DNA of 64,000 nt, taken from assembly GCF_030408415.1 (NCBI RefSeq), contig NZ_CP046976.1, positions 1,364,001 through 1,428,000 on the forward strand, written 5' to 3'. Positions 48,201-56,812 of the stretch are shown one piece after another. Below the pieces are notes generated by a model. The model saw nothing but the letters and a program-made list of their open reading frames with translations, made no database searches and was not told where the DNA came from. Origin of the DNA: Corynebacterium appendicis CIP 107643 (GTDB taxonomy: Bacteria; Actinomycetota; Actinomycetes; Mycobacteriales; Mycobacteriaceae). Position 1 is the first letter of the stretch, and the number at the start of each line of letters is the position of its first letter. The position numbers and the translations under genes were made by a program.

Positions 48201-49116
48201 GAAGGAACGCCAGGCGGGCCACATCACTTCCTCGGTAGCGAAGGCGACGAAGACGGCCGAATCCGACTCCGCTAAAGATTGGACTGCCGACACTCTCGGC
48301 GACGTGCCCGAGACCGTCACCACCTCCATCGAGGGCAACGACGTCGATGCCTACCCCGCCCTCGAGGCCACCGCCGATGGCGTGCGGGTGAAGGTCTTCC
48401 CCACCAAGGCCGCCGCCGATGCCTCCATGATGACAGCAACGCTGACTATGCTGATGCGCCAGATCCCCGTCAACGCGTCGCAGATGACGAAGGGGCTGCC
48501 GCTGCGGCAGCGGGTGGCCGTCGAAAAGTATCCGCACGGCGGCGCCGCTGGTCTCGTGGAAGACGCCCGCGTGGCCGCGATTCGCGACCTCATGATGCAA
48601 AGTGGCGGGCCCGTGCGCACCCCCGAGGAATTCACGAAACTGCTCGCGGCGGTGAAACCTCGGGTGGCGGGGGCTGTGCGCCGGTCTATCGTCGCCATCG
48701 CCCCCGGCGTTGTCGAATACGTCAATATTGCAGCCGAACTGGACAATTGGGACGGTCCTGCGATCGACGACATCCGCCAGCAGATGCAGTTCCTTCTCCC
48801 CAAGAACGCGATCACCATTCACGGGATCGAGAACCTGCAGCACCTGCCGCGCTACATGACCGCCATCCAGATGCGCCTCGACGACATTAACCACGACCCC
48901 GACCGCGATGCCGACCGCCAGGCCGTGATCGACGAGGTGAAGACCTACCGAGACGCCAAGCTTCAGCGCCTGCCCGCCAACCAGGCGAAGTCCCGCGCGA
49001 TCAAGGACATCAACTGGCGCATCCAAGAACTGCGTGTGAGCCTATTCGCTCAGCGCCTGGGCACCGCGAAACCGGTGAGCCCGCGGCGCATCGAGAAGAT
49101 GATCGACAAACTCTAG
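45202..49116 (+). CDS. hrpA: ATP-dependent RNA helicase HrpA
   Basis: This helicase of about 1304 residues has Walker A in IAGETGSGKTTQIPKMLLEL, DEAH motif in IIIDEAHERSLN, motif III SATIDPE, motif VI QRSGRSGRTADG, an HA2/OB segment, and a long DUF3418 C-terminal part (about 700-1300). HrpA works on ribosomes or mRNA in bacteria. TAGACT (45184-45189) is 6 bases before an in-frame TTG (45196) and 12 before the ATG (45202). The ATG was chosen but the start is uncertain. An 11-mer copy is near the start. Confidence 0.93.
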   Translation: MTTPKITRDDLYRRLDELPIASVRRFQRRLKKARSPHALSQISADMDTEAGKVADVDKHVPAIEYPEALPVSARRDDIKDLIRDNQVVVIAGETGSGKTTQIPKMLLELGRGRRGLIGHTQPRRIAARTVAERIAHELGQSIGETVGYAIRFDDRVSDTTAVKLMTDGILLAEMQRDRFLNAYDTIIIDEAHERSLNIDFLLGYLKRLLPARPDLKVIITSATIDPERFAEHFADASGKPAPIIEVSGRTYPVEIRYRPLETEVATKDGGTKVVDIDMLDGLVAALKELMAEGDGDILCFFASERDIRDAMEVIEKQHWRGVEVTPLFGRLSNAEQHRVFSPHSGRRIVLATNIAETSLTVPGIHYVVDTGLARISRYSTRTKVQRLPIEEISQASANQRSGRSGRTADGIAIRLYSEDNFLSRPEFTDPEILRTNLASVILQMINLRLGDIAEFPFVQPPERKAVRDGLLLLRELGAITDSSDNAEPALTDVGRDIARIPVDPRMARMLVEASRLGVLPDVTVIVAAMTIQDVRERPLEHQAQADQAHARFKDTTSDFLASLNLWDYIKDSRDELSGNAFRKRMKKEFLHYMRIREWFDLVRQLRDAEGQLGWTNLRHADVGERDPNAIHQSLLTGLLSNIGARDGNSKEFKGARGTRFMIFPGSSLAKKPPEFVMAAELVETSRLWARDVAAIDPSWAEKIARDLLKHTYSEPVWSQKRAAPMVHQKSMLYGVTVVADRLVPYHRVDMEAARDMFIRHALIGGEWNSHHAFLKNNAALLEAAAAVEEKVRRRGIVVDEDTLFDFYDQRIPDDIGTGRHFDAWWKKKRQKDASFLDFDPEALLNDASADSSEASFPDKWRQGSIDYDLQYKFEPGDPFDGVTVLVPAPLLAGFEDTSFDWLVPGLREELVTELIRSLPKALRKTVVPAPEFADRAMGKLVPFEAPIAEQLAEVLRSLGGHGINGGDFRSEALPAHLKMTYAAVDRRGKIIDHDKNLAALKERQAGHITSSVAKATKTAESDSAKDWTADTLGDVPETVTTSIEGNDVDAYPALEATADGVRVKVFPTKAAADASMMTATLTMLMRQIPVNASQMTKGLPLRQRVAVEKYPHGGAAGLVEDARVAAIRDLMMQSGGPVRTPEEFTKLLAAVKPRVAGAVRRSIVAIAPGVVEYVNIAAELDNWDGPAIDDIRQQMQFLLPKNAITIHGIENLQHLPRYMTAIQMRLDDINHDPDRDADRQAVIDEVKTYRDAKLQRLPANQAKSRAIKDINWRIQELRVSLFAQRLGTAKPVSPRRIEKMIDKL

Positions 49117-49168
49117 CGCGGTTCCGGGATTTGGTCGGCGCTACAGCTGGTCCGGGTGGCCGGCCGCG

Positions 49169-49633
49169 CTACAGCTCTTCCATGCCGCGGTCCTTGCGGC
49201 GCATGAGGCGGATCTCGGATTCGAAATCGTCGGCGCTCTCGAAAGACTTGTAGACCGACGCGAAGCGGAGGTACGCCACCTCGTCGAGCGCGCGGAGCGG
49301 CTCCAGGATTGCGAGACCGATCTCGTTCGACGGGATCTGGGAGCTGCCGTGACTGCGCACGATCTCTTCGACTTCCTGAGCCAGACGCTTCAACGCGTCG
49401 TCGGACACGTCGCGTCCTTGGCATGCGCGGCGCACACCGACGATGAGTTTGTCGCGGTCGAATGGTTCGCTAACGCCGTTCCGCTTCACCACCGTAAGGA
49501 CCGCTTTTTCCATTGTGGTGAACCGTCCGCCGCACACGGTGCATTCACGGCGGCGCCTAATCGCCGCACCTGAGTCGACCAGGCGCGAATCGGAAACTCG
49601 GGACGTATCGTTCTGACAAAAAGGGCAGTGCAC
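49169..49633 (-). CDS. nrdR: Transcriptional repressor NrdR
   Basis: This 154-residue repressor of ribonucleotide reductase genes has an N-terminal zinc ribbon ([16 protein letters not shown] and [13 protein letters not shown]), followed by an ATP-cone domain ([20 protein letters not shown]). It binds NrdR boxes when loaded with dATP and ATP. The GTG start at 49633 lies eight bases after TAGGAT on the minus strand, predicting a leaderless mRNA. It sits beside divS and lexA, as in C. glutamicum. Confidence 0.96.
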   Translation of the reverse strand: MHCPFCQNDTSRVSDSRLVDSGAAIRRRRECTVCGGRFTTMEKAVLTVVKRNGVSEPFDRDKLIVGVRRACQGRDVSDDALKRLAQEVEEIVRSHGSSQIPSNEIGLAILEPLRALDEVAYLRFASVYKSFESADDFESEIRLMRRKDRGMEEL

Positions 49634-49668
49634 GAGACTGCATCCTACCCGCTTGTGCCCGCCCTCTT

Positions 49669-50040
49669 TTAGTGGTGGGAAACTGCGGCGATCTGGGTGC
49701 TGGCGTCCTGCGGAGCAAAACCAGCATCCCCACCGGAGAACGCGCCTCCGAACGCGGACCCAACGATGAGCGCCAGGCCGAATAGCGCCCCCATGATCGC
49801 GGCGCCGGTCTTCTCGCGGCGAGTTTCGAAACCATTGTCCTTCACTTCGAACGCCTCCGAATGACGACTTCCGATAGGAGTATATTTTCGACTCGTCGGT
49901 TCCAGCGTTCGAACATTGACCCCACCACCGACAGTCGTGCGGCGGCGGTCAAGGTCCCACACGTCGGCCGGCTGGATGCGGGAACCCGTCGCGGCAGCGT
50001 GAGAATCAGTGCTGTTAGAGCGTGCGATAGAGATAGTCAT
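49669..50040 (-). CDS. divS: SOS cell-division suppressor DivS-like protein
   Basis: This 123-residue protein has an unstructured, Arg/Thr-rich N-terminus (about 1-75), one transmembrane helix (about 80-102, [20 protein letters not shown]) and a short exterior tail. It has no domain of its own that I recognise. Position between nrdR and lexA, divergent from lexA, with LexA-box-like sites in the gap, matches DivS of C. glutamicum, which halts septation after DNA damage. The ATG at 50040 has GAAGGGAA upstream. Sequence divergence in the N-terminus makes the call position-based. Confidence 0.75.
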   Translation of the reverse strand: MTISIARSNSTDSHAAATGSRIQPADVWDLDRRRTTVGGGVNVRTLEPTSRKYTPIGSRHSEAFEVKDNGFETRREKTGAAIMGALFGLALIVGSAFGGAFSGGDAGFAPQDASTQIAAVSHH

Positions 50041-50091
50041 GAGTTGTTCCCTTCCGTTGTTTGTCTGCGATTCTACGATCCCGGCGAACCA

Positions 50092-50138
50092 TCGAACATT
50101 AGCTGTTCGAGTAAATGTTCGATAGCTTCTATGTTCGA
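50092..50138. promoter_or_regulatory. Cluster of LexA-box-like sites in the divS-lexA gap
   Basis: The best site, TCGAGTAAATGTTCGA (50107-50122), matches TCGAAC-N4-GTTCGA at 10 of 12 defined positions. Further half-sites are TCGAAC (50092-50097), GTTCGA (50105-50110) and GTTCGA (50133-50138). The positions suit repression of divS. Confidence 0.75.
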
Positions 50139-50184
50139 GTTATAGCAACCCGCAAAAATTTTGTCTACGCATGCGCCAAATTTT

Positions 50185-50190
50185 TCGAAC
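50185..50190. promoter_or_regulatory. LexA half-site upstream of lexA
   Basis: TCGAAC followed by AAAT, then TTGCTC, so only the left half fits the LexA consensus. It lies about 130 bases upstream of the lexA ATG and could support weak autoregulation. Confidence 0.4.
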
Positions 50191-50320
50191 AAATTTGCTC
50201 ATCCGTGGTAGACAAGAGGCACGGGAACCGAACGCCGGGCAGAGTCGTCCAAGTTTGTGAGGGATTTTCACCCGACGCCGCAGACGACGAATATCGAGAA
50301 GAAATGAGGACGCACCCACC

Positions 50321-50995
50321 ATGCCGAAGCGAGAAGACAAGAAGCCGGACCTGAAGTCGCTGACTGAACGTCAACGCCGGATCCTGGAAGTCATTCAGGA
50401 CGCAGTAGTGTTGCGCGGGTACCCGCCAAGCATCCGCGAAATCGGCGACGCCGCAGGTCTTCAATCAACCTCCTCGGTCGCCTACCAGTTGAAAGAACTG
50501 GAGAAAAAGGGCTTTCTGCGGCGCGACCCGAACAAACCGCGCGCCGTCGACCTACGCCACTTGCCCGAGACCGCTGGCAGGAAGACACGCAAGGCTGAGC
50601 CGACTCCGGAAGATGCGGCCGCGCCGCGCTACATCCCAGTCCTCGGCCAGATAGCGGCCGGCAATCCGATCCTCGCCGAGGAGCACGTCTCCGAATACTT
50701 CCCTCTGCCCGAAGAACTCGTCGGCGACGGCGACCTCTACCTCCTCCAGGTCGTGGGCGAATCCATGCGCGACGCCGGAATTCTCGACGGGGACTGGGTC
50801 GCCGTCCGCACGCAGCCCGTCGCGGAAGAGGGACAGTTCGTCGCCGCACTTATCGACGGAGAGGCGACCGTCAAGGAGTTCCACAAGGACTCCACCGGTG
50901 TGTGGCTCCTCCCGCACAATGATGCGTTTGCCCCCATTAAGGGCGACAATGCGGACATCATGGGCCTGGTCGTTTCCGTTTTTCGTCGCCTCTAA
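50321..50995 (+). CDS. lexA: SOS repressor LexA
   Basis: This 224-residue repressor-protease has an N-terminal winged HTH ([36 protein letters not shown]). The Ala-Gly cleavage site is in GQIAAGNPI, and the Ser/Lys dyad is in [15 protein letters not shown] and [10 protein letters not shown]. RecA filaments trigger self-cleavage, releasing SOS genes. It is divergent from divS with LexA-box-like sequences between. Confidence 0.97.
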   Translation: MPKREDKKPDLKSLTERQRRILEVIQDAVVLRGYPPSIREIGDAAGLQSTSSVAYQLKELEKKGFLRRDPNKPRAVDLRHLPETAGRKTRKAEPTPEDAAAPRYIPVLGQIAAGNPILAEEHVSEYFPLPEELVGDGDLYLLQVVGESMRDAGILDGDWVAVRTQPVAEEGQFVAALIDGEATVKEFHKDSTGVWLLPHNDAFAPIKGDNADIMGLVVSVFRRL

Positions 50996-51127
50996 CCTCC
51001 CCGCCCGGGGGTGAAACGGGCACACCCGGGCACTCTCGGGCTTCATTTCGACGTACGCACATGAATAATAGGGCTCGAACCTAAGCGCCTCGCACGGTCA
51101 TGCCCGAGGCCCCGGAAGGAAGTGCCC

Positions 51128-51907
51128 ATGTACGCCGAAGAACGGCGCCGCCAGATCGCGTCCCTGACAGCAGTCGAGGGGCGCGTCAACGTCACCGAAC
51201 TGTCCGAGAAATTCGACGTCACTGCGGAGACGATCCGTCGCGACCTCGCTGTCCTCGACCGCGAAGGCATCGTCCAGCGAGTGCATGGCGGCGCCGTGTC
51301 GAGCCAGTCGTATTTGACCACCGAGCTGCCGCTCGACACCAGGTTCCGTTCCGCAACCTCAGCGAAGACAGCGATCGCTAAAGCAGCCTTGAGGTATCTC
51401 CCTGAGACCGACGGTTCCGTTTTCCTCGATTCAGGCACGACCATCAACGTCCTTGCCGGCATGATCAAAGACGCGCCCCGCTCCCCGTCGCTGTCGTTCG
51501 TGACTAATTCACTGCCCATCGCAGTCGATCTGTCGAGCAACATCGACCTCAATGTTCAGCTCCTCGGCGGGACTGTCCGCGCAATCACCCAGGCCGTCGT
51601 GGGCGACACTGCGCTGCGCACACTCGCGCTTTTGCGAGCCGACGTAGCATTCATCGGTACCAATGCCCTCACCGTCGACCACGGCTTATCGACGGCCGAC
51701 GCCCAGGAAGCTGCCGTGAAATCCGCGATGGTGACCAATGCGCGCAAAGTCGTGGTCCTGTGCGACTCCTCGAAACTGGGAAGCGACTACTTGGTCAGTT
51801 TCGCGGCTCTCGACAGCCTGGACGTGGTGATCACGGATGCCGACGCGCCCGACGCGTTCGTCGAGGAGCTGACCGAGCTGGGCGTGGACGTCGTCATCGC
51901 AGAGTAG
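51128..51907 (+). CDS. sugR: DeoR-family sugar regulator SugR
   Basis: This 259-residue DeoR regulator has an N-terminal HTH (MYAEERRRQIASLTAVEGRV; LSEKFDVTAETIRRDLAVLD) and a C-terminal sugar-phosphate-binding domain (VFLDSGTTINVLAGM; ADVAFIGTNALTVDHG). SugR represses pts genes and glycolysis in corynebacteria, with sugar phosphates as inducers. The fru/pts genes directly downstream support the assignment. The ATG at 51128 has AAGGA seven bases upstream, and an in-frame GTG at 51122 precedes it. Confidence 0.88.
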   Translation: MYAEERRRQIASLTAVEGRVNVTELSEKFDVTAETIRRDLAVLDREGIVQRVHGGAVSSQSYLTTELPLDTRFRSATSAKTAIAKAALRYLPETDGSVFLDSGTTINVLAGMIKDAPRSPSLSFVTNSLPIAVDLSSNIDLNVQLLGGTVRAITQAVVGDTALRTLALLRADVAFIGTNALTVDHGLSTADAQEAAVKSAMVTNARKVVVLCDSSKLGSDYLVSFAALDSLDVVITDADAPDAFVEELTELGVDVVIAE

Positions 51908-51981
51908 ATCGCTACCGTCCCGGACCCCCGCCGCGCTGTGGCCGCACCCCGCCGATCGCCTCCAACTCTCCGCCCATTTTC

Positions 51982-52010
51982 TTGAGTAATCCAATACAAA
52001 CGGGCATAAT
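51982..52010 (+). promoter_or_regulatory. Promoter of the fruK-ptsF operon
   Basis: TTGAGT (51982-51987) and CATAAT (52005-52010) are spaced 17 bases, placing the start near 52017, about 100 bases before the fruK GTG. The AT-rich gap between sugR and fruK is the likely regulatory region for SugR. Confidence 0.6.
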
Positions 52011-52113
52011 CGGACACTAAGGGGTAGCAATCCCACGTTTTGAGGGATTATTTGCCCCCGGTACCTGATCACCCGCGCTTGCCTGCGCACAAGGTCCAGG
52101 AAGGGAATGTCCC

Positions 52114-53079
52114 GTGATTGTCACTTTCACGGCCAATCCGAGCATCGACGCGACACTGTCCGTCGTCGCGCTCGACCCGGGCGACGTTCTCCGCGTGTCG
52201 GAAAGCACCCGCGAGCCGGGAGGCAAAGGCATCAATGTCTCCAACGCTGTGCTGAAGGCCGGCCGCGAGACTATCGCCGTCATCCCCGCGAGCGAGCACG
52301 ACCCCTTCGTCGCTCTAGCAGGATCGGCCGGTATTCCGCTGCGCACCGTCCGTGTCGACGGCACGGTGCGCACAAATACGACCGTCACCGAGAAAAACGG
52401 CCGCACCACGAAGCTCAACGAGCCGGGGGCCGAGCTGACCGACGCCACGCTCAAGGCGCTCGAGACAGAGCTCACCGCCGCCGCATCCGAACCGGGAGCC
52501 GAAGCCGCTGTTCTGGCCGGATCTCTCCCCCCGGGCGCCCCGGCGGACTGGTACGCCACACTCGTGCGCGCGCTCCGCGGCGCCAACAGCAACCTGCTCA
52601 TCGCAGTGGACACCTCCGACGAACCGCTCAAGCAGCTGGGCAAGCGGCTCGAAGGGGCGGCGCCGGACGTTGTCAAGCCGAACGCTTTCGAACTCGGTCA
52701 ACTCGCGGGCCTCGACGGCGACGAGCTGGAACGCCGTGCGGAAAGCGGCGATCTCGCGGCAGTGATCAACGCGGCGAAGGAGCTCGTCGACAAAGGCATC
52801 GGTGAGGTGCTCGTCACCCTCGGCGGCGCCGGCGCATGCCTCGTCACCGCACGCGGCGCATGGCACGCCTCCCCGCCGCCCGCGCAGGTGCGCTCCACCG
52901 TCGGCGCAGGCGACAGCTCGCTTGCCGGCTACCTCCTCGCGCGGCTCGGCGGCTCAGACTTCCCGGAAGCCCTGCGCAACGCCGTCGCCTACGGCACCGC
53001 GGCCGCCTCCAACCCGGGAACCGAAATCCCCTCCCCCGACGACATCGACCTCGAACGCACCGCCGTGCGTGAACTCTAA
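52114..53079 (+). CDS. fruK: 1-phosphofructokinase (PfkB family)
   Basis: This 321-residue PfkB-family kinase converts fructose-1-phosphate to fructose-1,6-bisphosphate. The first family signature region is GGKGINVSNAVLKAGRE, and the catalytic C-terminal signature is TVGAGDSSLAGYLLARLG (GAGD with the base Asp). The GTG at 52114 begins IVTFTANPSIDATLSV, typical for FruK. It lies immediately upstream of ptsF, so the two act in fructose uptake and use. Confidence 0.95.
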   Translation: MIVTFTANPSIDATLSVVALDPGDVLRVSESTREPGGKGINVSNAVLKAGRETIAVIPASEHDPFVALAGSAGIPLRTVRVDGTVRTNTTVTEKNGRTTKLNEPGAELTDATLKALETELTAAASEPGAEAAVLAGSLPPGAPADWYATLVRALRGANSNLLIAVDTSDEPLKQLGKRLEGAAPDVVKPNAFELGQLAGLDGDELERRAESGDLAAVINAAKELVDKGIGEVLVTLGGAGACLVTARGAWHASPPPAQVRSTVGAGDSSLAGYLLARLGGSDFPEALRNAVAYGTAAASNPGTEIPSPDDIDLERTAVREL

Positions 53080-53092
53080 GAAAGGCCACATC

Positions 53093-55210
53093 GTGTCTTC
53101 ATCCACCATCACTCCGGAGCTCGTCCGGCTCGACACCGATTTCGGTGAAACGCCGGGCGACGTCATCGGGAACCTCGCAAAACTCGTCGCAGGCGCCGGA
53201 CGCACCAGCGAGCCGAGCACGCTTGCCGACGCCGCCACTGCCCGCGAAGAAAAAGCCGGCACCGGTGTGAACGGCCGCGTCGCCATCCCCCACTGCCGCA
53301 CGTCCGCAGTGAGTGAGCCGACGCTCGCGTTCGCCCGCCTATCCCACGCAGTCGACTTTGCCGGCCCGGACGGCGACGCCGAACTCGTCTTCCTCATCGC
53401 GGCGCCTGAAGGCGGCGGCAAGGAGCACCTGAAGATTTTGTCGAAGCTCGCGCGCGCTCTCGTGCGCAGCGACTTCCTGGACACTCTCCGCAACGCCGCC
53501 ACACCCGAGGAAGTCGTCGCAGCTGTCAACGTGGTCCTCAACGCCGCGCCGAAGGAGAAAAAGGCCGCGGCCGCCGATACGGCGAAGAAGTCCGCTACTG
53601 CGGGTGCCGCAGCCGGCTCCACCGCTGTTGCCGGCGCCCCCAAAACGGAGACGCCGAAGCCGAAGAAGCGCATCGTCGCGGTCACATCCTGCGCGACGGG
53701 CATCGCACACACCTACATGGCCGCCGATGCGCTCGAGCAAGCGGCCAACAAGCGCAACGATGTCGAATTGCGCATCGAGCCCCAAGGCTCCTCCGGCGGC
53801 GAGCCCGTCGACCCGGATTTCATCGCCTCGGCCGATGCTGTGATCTTCGCCCACGACGTGGCAGTGCGCGACCGCGAGCGTTTCGCCGGCAAGCCCGTCG
53901 TTGACAGCCCGGTCAAGCGCGGCATCAACGAGCCGAACATAATGATCGACGAGGCCATCGCCGCCGCCGACAACCCGAACGCACGCCGCGTTCCGGGCGG
54001 CGCCGCCGTAGAATCCTCCGGCGAGGCGCAGGGCGACGTCGGCTGGCCGAAACGCATCCAGCAGTCCATCATGACCGGCGTGTCCTACATGGTGCCGTTC
54101 GTCGCCGCAGGCGGTCTGCTTCTCGCGCTCGGCTTCCTCATCGGCGGCTACGATGTCGCCGACGGCTGGCAGGTCATTCCACTCGAGTACTCGCCGACGA
54201 ATTTGCCGGGCAACGACGTGCTTATCGACGGAGAAACCGTCACCTTCGACCGCTCCGGCTGGGCCTTGTACATGGGCGCGGTGCTCTTCGCCATCGGCCA
54301 GCTGGCCATGGACTTCGTGGTGGCCGCGCTGTCCGGCTACATCGGCTACGGCATCGCCGGCCGCCCGGGCATCGCGCCGGGCTTTGTCGGCGGCGCGATC
54401 TCCGTCATGGTCGGCGCTGGCTTCATCGGCGGCCTGGTCACCGGTCTGCTCGCAGGGTTCATCGCGTACTGGATTGGTTCCTGGAAGGTGCCGCGCTGGC
54501 TCGGCTCCCTCATGCCGGTCGTGATCATCCCGCTGCTGACCTCGCTGGCCGTGGGCCTGCTGATGTTCCTGCTGCTCGGCCGCCCGCTCGGCGCGATCAT
54601 GACGGGTCTGCAGGGCTGGCTGGAGTCGATGAGCGGCTCGTCGGCAGTTCTGCTCGGTGTGATCATCGGCCTGATGATGTGCTTCGACCTCGGCGGCCCG
54701 GTGAACAAGGCCGCTTACCTCTTCGGTACTGCCGGCTTGTCCGCCGGCACCGACGCCGCCTACGAGATCATGGCTGCCGTCATGATCTCCGGCATGGTCC
54801 CGCCGATCGCTCTGTCCATCGCGACGTTCCTCCGCGCCAAGCTGTTCACCCCTGCCGAGCAGGAGAACGGTAAGTCTGCCTGGCTGCTCGGCCTCTCCTT
54901 CGTCTCGGAGGGCGCTATTCCGTTCGCCGCGGCCGACCCGTTCCGCGTCATCCCGTCGATGATGCTCGGAGGCGCCGCAGCTGGCGCGACCTCGATGGCT
55001 CTCGGCGTCGGCGCGAAGGCACCACATGGCGGCATCTTCGTCATCTTCGCCTACGAGCCGTGGTGGGGTCTCTTTATCGCCCTGGCAGTCGGCGTGGTCG
55101 TCGCGACGATCGCGATCATCGCCGCCAAGCAGCTGTGGCCGAACAAGGCAGTCGAAGAAGCCGCGCAGAAGGCTGACGAGGCCGAGACCGCCGAGGTGGC
55201 CGTCGCCTAG
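53093..55210 (+). CDS. ptsF: Fructose-specific PTS enzyme IIABC
   Basis: This 705-residue fructose permease has an EIIA domain (about 1-145) with the phospho-His in RVAIPHCRTS. A Lys/Ala linker leads to EIIB (about 185-290) with the phospho-Cys in VAVTSCATGIAHTYMAADAL, and a multi-helix EIIC (about 340-690: MTGVSYMVPFVAAGGLLLAL; MCFDLGGPVNKAAYLFG). It imports fructose as fructose-1-phosphate. The GTG at 53093 has AAAGG seven bases upstream. The open frame reaches 52802, but that part overlaps fruK. It contains one 11-mer copy. Confidence 0.95.
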   Translation: MSSSTITPELVRLDTDFGETPGDVIGNLAKLVAGAGRTSEPSTLADAATAREEKAGTGVNGRVAIPHCRTSAVSEPTLAFARLSHAVDFAGPDGDAELVFLIAAPEGGGKEHLKILSKLARALVRSDFLDTLRNAATPEEVVAAVNVVLNAAPKEKKAAAADTAKKSATAGAAAGSTAVAGAPKTETPKPKKRIVAVTSCATGIAHTYMAADALEQAANKRNDVELRIEPQGSSGGEPVDPDFIASADAVIFAHDVAVRDRERFAGKPVVDSPVKRGINEPNIMIDEAIAAADNPNARRVPGGAAVESSGEAQGDVGWPKRIQQSIMTGVSYMVPFVAAGGLLLALGFLIGGYDVADGWQVIPLEYSPTNLPGNDVLIDGETVTFDRSGWALYMGAVLFAIGQLAMDFVVAALSGYIGYGIAGRPGIAPGFVGGAISVMVGAGFIGGLVTGLLAGFIAYWIGSWKVPRWLGSLMPVVIIPLLTSLAVGLLMFLLLGRPLGAIMTGLQGWLESMSGSSAVLLGVIIGLMMCFDLGGPVNKAAYLFGTAGLSAGTDAAYEIMAAVMISGMVPPIALSIATFLRAKLFTPAEQENGKSAWLLGLSFVSEGAIPFAAADPFRVIPSMMLGGAAAGATSMALGVGAKAPHGGIFVIFAYEPWWGLFIALAVGVVVATIAIIAAKQLWPNKAVEEAAQKADEAETAEVAVA

Positions 55211-55279
55211 CCAGCGCCCGGTATCCGAAAGTCCTTATACTGGCCCCCATAAGCGCACCAACGAAAGGAAAAGCTCAAC

Positions 55280-55549
55280 ATGGCTTCCAAGACAGTCAAG
55301 GTCGGCTCCACCGTGGGCCTGCACGCCCGCCCCGCAACAGTCATCGCGGAGGCTGCCGGCGAGTACGACGACGACATCATCCTCACCCTCGTCGGCGGCG
55401 ACGAGGACGATGAAACGGATGCCGCGTCCTCCCTCATGATCATGGCCATGGGCGCCGAGCACGGCGACGAAGTCACCGTCACCTCCGATAACGACGAGGC
55501 CGTGGAGAAGATCGCGGCGCTCATCGAGTCCAACCTGGACGACGAGTAA
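55280..55549 (+). CDS. ptsH: Phosphocarrier protein HPr
   Basis: This 89-residue HPr carries phosphate from enzyme I to the EIIs. The phospho-His15 lies in the signature GLHARPATVI. The region around residue 46 has DAASSLMIM (Ser present). No enzyme I gene (ptsI) lies in the window, although in C. glutamicum, as I recall, it is close by. Start ATG 55280 has GAAAGGAAA upstream. Confidence 0.97.
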   Translation: MASKTVKVGSTVGLHARPATVIAEAAGEYDDDIILTLVGGDEDDETDAASSLMIMAMGAEHGDEVTVTSDNDEAVEKIAALIESNLDDE

Positions 55550-55567
55550 AAAACGTCCGGCCCGTCC

Positions 55568-55596
55568 AAGCTCCGGCCAAAGTGCCGGAGCTTTTT
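55568..55596 (+). terminator. ptsH terminator
   Basis: AAGCTCCGGC (55568-55577), loop CAAAGT, GCCGGAGCTT (55584-55593), then TTT. A 10-bp perfect stem with T run is typical of rho-independent termination. It ends the fruit-sugar operon. Confidence 0.9.
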
Positions 55597-55607
55597 CGTG
55601 TCCGCCT

Positions 55608-56693
55608 CTAGGTCGGCCCCCTCGGCCCGAACAAAGTGTCCACTGCCGCGTACCGGTGGTAATGGTTGGGCACGAGATACCCGCGGGGCGAGCGCCACCT
55701 CGGGGTTCCACGCGCCCGCTCGATGCGGCCGCGTTTCGCGCGCTGCGGGTCGTCGTCGTTGACGCGGTTGTGGTACCTGCACAACGGCGCGAGATTGGCC
55801 GCGTTGGTCTCTCCCCCGTTCTTCCACGCAGTGATGTGGTGGATTTCGCACGCATCAGCTCCGTGGCGGCACCCAGGCACCGGGCACACGGGCGAGGATA
55901 TCCGGGCGAGATCGCGCTGCTTCTGATTCGCCAGGCGCTGCGTCCGGTAGAGATTCACCGGGCCTTCTTGGGGGTGCACGGCGGCGAGCTCGAGTTCCTC
56001 CCCCACGCACTGCTGCAAGAACTCTGCACCAGTCATGGTGGTGGCATCCGTGAGGCCGAGGACGATGTCGTCGCCGTCGCCGGCCATGATGCGGCTGAGA
56101 TCTGGCATCGGCACGAGCACCATTGGCCGCGGCACAGCTTCGGGCACGCCGCCTTTTCTGCCGCGCATGCGGCGCAGGAAATTCTCGAGCAGTTGTGGCG
56201 CAGCGGGTTTAGAGGGGTCGATCCCGCGCGTCAGGGCATGCTCGAGGTCGGCGAGATCGCGTTCTTCTGCGGTGACGGTCATCGTGCGGCGTCCGTGCCG
56301 GGTTTTCGAGAAGCGCACCTGCTTCTTCGGAGGTTTCGGTTCCTCGCTAATCAACACCTTCGCTTTACGACGAACCGCCTCGTATTCCCCGCTCACCCCC
56401 AAAAGTTCGAACCGCAACTCCCACTTCCCGCGGGGATCTTTCACCTTTTTGAGTTGTTTTTCGATCAGTGCGAGCTGGTCGATGCTCATTTTCCGGTTCC
56501 GCGCGAGCTGCACAGCGAATCTCTGCTGAGCGGTCCACTTCGTGGCGCCGAAGTAGGTTTCGTGGACGAGCGCCCACTCGTTAATTCGGCGCGGCTGAAT
56601 GCCGGCGGCCCGGGCGGTCTCGCTGTCGAATTCGGCGATGACGTCGAGGGCGTCGGCTGTCTGGGTGCAGAGAAACGAAGCAAATCTGCTCAT
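55608..56693 (-). CDS. DUF222-type HNH endonuclease
   Basis: This 361-residue protein has an actinobacterial DUF222-like N-terminal part and a C-terminal HNH nuclease domain with zinc Cys pairs: CPVPGCRHGADACEIHHIT ... NLAPLCRYHNRVND (H-H and N-H of the HNH fold). Such genes occur in many copies in actinobacteria, often as mobile-intron-like cargo; the target is unknown. The ATG at 56693 starts MSRFASFLC. The open frame to 57158 is an antisense extension of uraA. Confidence 0.85.
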   Translation of the reverse strand: MSRFASFLCTQTADALDVIAEFDSETARAAGIQPRRINEWALVHETYFGATKWTAQQRFAVQLARNRKMSIDQLALIEKQLKKVKDPRGKWELRFELLGVSGEYEAVRRKAKVLISEEPKPPKKQVRFSKTRHGRRTMTVTAEERDLADLEHALTRGIDPSKPAAPQLLENFLRRMRGRKGGVPEAVPRPMVLVPMPDLSRIMAGDGDDIVLGLTDATTMTGAEFLQQCVGEELELAAVHPQEGPVNLYRTQRLANQKQRDLARISSPVCPVPGCRHGADACEIHHITAWKNGGETNAANLAPLCRYHNRVNDDDPQRAKRGRIERARGTPRWRSPRGYLVPNHYHRYAAVDTLFGPRGPT

Positions 56694-56812
56694 ACCCCGC
56701 ACATTAAAGATTGGGGCCGAATCCCGAACGGGAGCGCCTTTCAGGCTGTGGATAACCCCCGTTTTCCACAGGCCCGCACGCTCGCCCAGTGCGCGCGGGG
56801 TCGCGGTGTGGT

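Noticed and set aside
51000..51035. Hairpin GCCCGGG...CCCGGGC after lexA as a rho-independent terminator
   Set aside because: The stem is plausible, but no T tract follows and the loop is long, so it was not listed.
53339..55027. 562-residue open frame opposite ptsF
   Set aside because: Antisense shadow with no motif and heavy Arg/His content.
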